Below the pieces are notes generated by a model. The model made no database searches. It had not been told where the DNA came from and saw only the letters and a list, made by a program, of their open reading frames with translations. Positions 63,701 through 64,000 of a DNA stretch of 64,000 nt are shown here, piece by piece. This DNA is from Nemania diffusa. Taxonomy: Eukaryota > Ascomycota > Sordariomycetes > Xylariales > Xylariaceae. Each line of letters starts with the position of its first letter. The first letter of the stretch is position 1. The translations under genes were made by a program, and so were the position numbers. The stretch is taken from positions 3,224,001 through 3,288,000 of the forward strand of contig JBBPUQ010000004.1 of assembly GCA_038501195.1 (NCBI GenBank). The letters are read 5' to 3'.

Positions 63701-64000
63701 GAGTATGTTCACGAAAGTCAACTTAGTAGTCTGTAAGATCTCCAAAAGGTCCTCAACTAGGTGAGTAGCCATTTATAGGCTTTAATATTGACAGTAATTA
63801 TCATACTTTGCCTAATAATATATTGTTTTTCTTACTAGATGCGTTCACCTTTTTGCACTCAAACCCTCGAATTGTGAGTTTCGCCGTTTAAAAGGGGTCA
63901 AGCTTGAAACCTTCGTTTTGTTGAGACATCCTGGGCGCACATAACTATGAGCTAAAATCGAACATCTATGCCAGCTGTGCTACATCTAGCCTCTAAGCAG
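60789..64000. other. Intergenic to the window end, no gene recognised
   Basis: The first 300 bp after the stop may be 3' untranslated sequence. Short open frames at 62276-62718 overlap on both strands and have no motif. From 62730 onward all frames are closed and the texture resembles old repeats. I found no tRNA-like B box with a matching cloverleaf and no LTR end. Confidence 0.5.

Overview
The window reads as the nuclear genome of a filamentous ascomycete (Pezizomycotina, most likely a Sordariomycete). The evidence is short GT-AG introns with CTAAC-type branch sites, a bZIP factor and a DUF3533/SNG1-type membrane protein of fungal type, and a 37.7-kb block whose base changes look like repeat-induced point mutation (RIP: C to T and G to A in duplicated DNA). 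The species cannot be fixed from the sequence.

Left arm (1-5586, ordinary base composition): a short tandem repeat (about 30-250), a solo LTR on the minus strand (1205-1471), an open fragment I do not recognise (1480-1900), a small foldback (1850-1957), a 5'-truncated and broken GMC/alcohol-oxidase pseudogene (about 2009-3317), and one intact two-exon gene for a secreted beta-propeller-like protein (4294-5407) that ends only 180 bp from the block.

Central block (5587-43329): almost only A and T, with no usable gene. It is a nest of LTR retrotransposons. Four direct-repeat pairs can be aligned by eye. In each pair both copies have exactly the same length, and a short target-site duplication flanks each pair: element A 5587-43329 (274-bp LTRs, ATAT), B 6864-14993 (275 bp, ACTGC), C 26049-42508 (207 bp, CTAAT) and D 30969-38982 (266 bp, TAAAC). 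B and C lie inside A, and D lies inside C. Ty3/gypsy reverse-transcriptase relics can still be read on the plus strand in A (about 19.2-19.4 kb) and B (about 11.85-12.29 kb), with the catalytic Asp-Asp turned to Asn-Asn. Mutation stops inside the outer LTRs of A, so the outermost 60-130 bp on both sides are nearly unchanged.

Right arm (43330-64000): a gene-poor stretch (43.3-51.4 kb), then three intact genes on the plus strand: a bZIP transcription factor (51467-53236), a four-exon DUF3533/SNG1-like membrane protein (54512-56608) and a Cys-rich, CXC-like putative nuclear protein (59106-60788). The last 3.2 kb holds no recognisable gene. The genes do not form an operon or obvious cluster. The main story is a sharp euchromatin/AT-heterochromatin boundary made by nested retroelements and RIP. 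I saw no rRNA, tRNA or CRISPR array. The most unusual gene-level signal is a 51-nt, stop-free, frame-preserving intron that falls exactly between the DNA-binding basic region and the leucine zipper of the bZIP gene.
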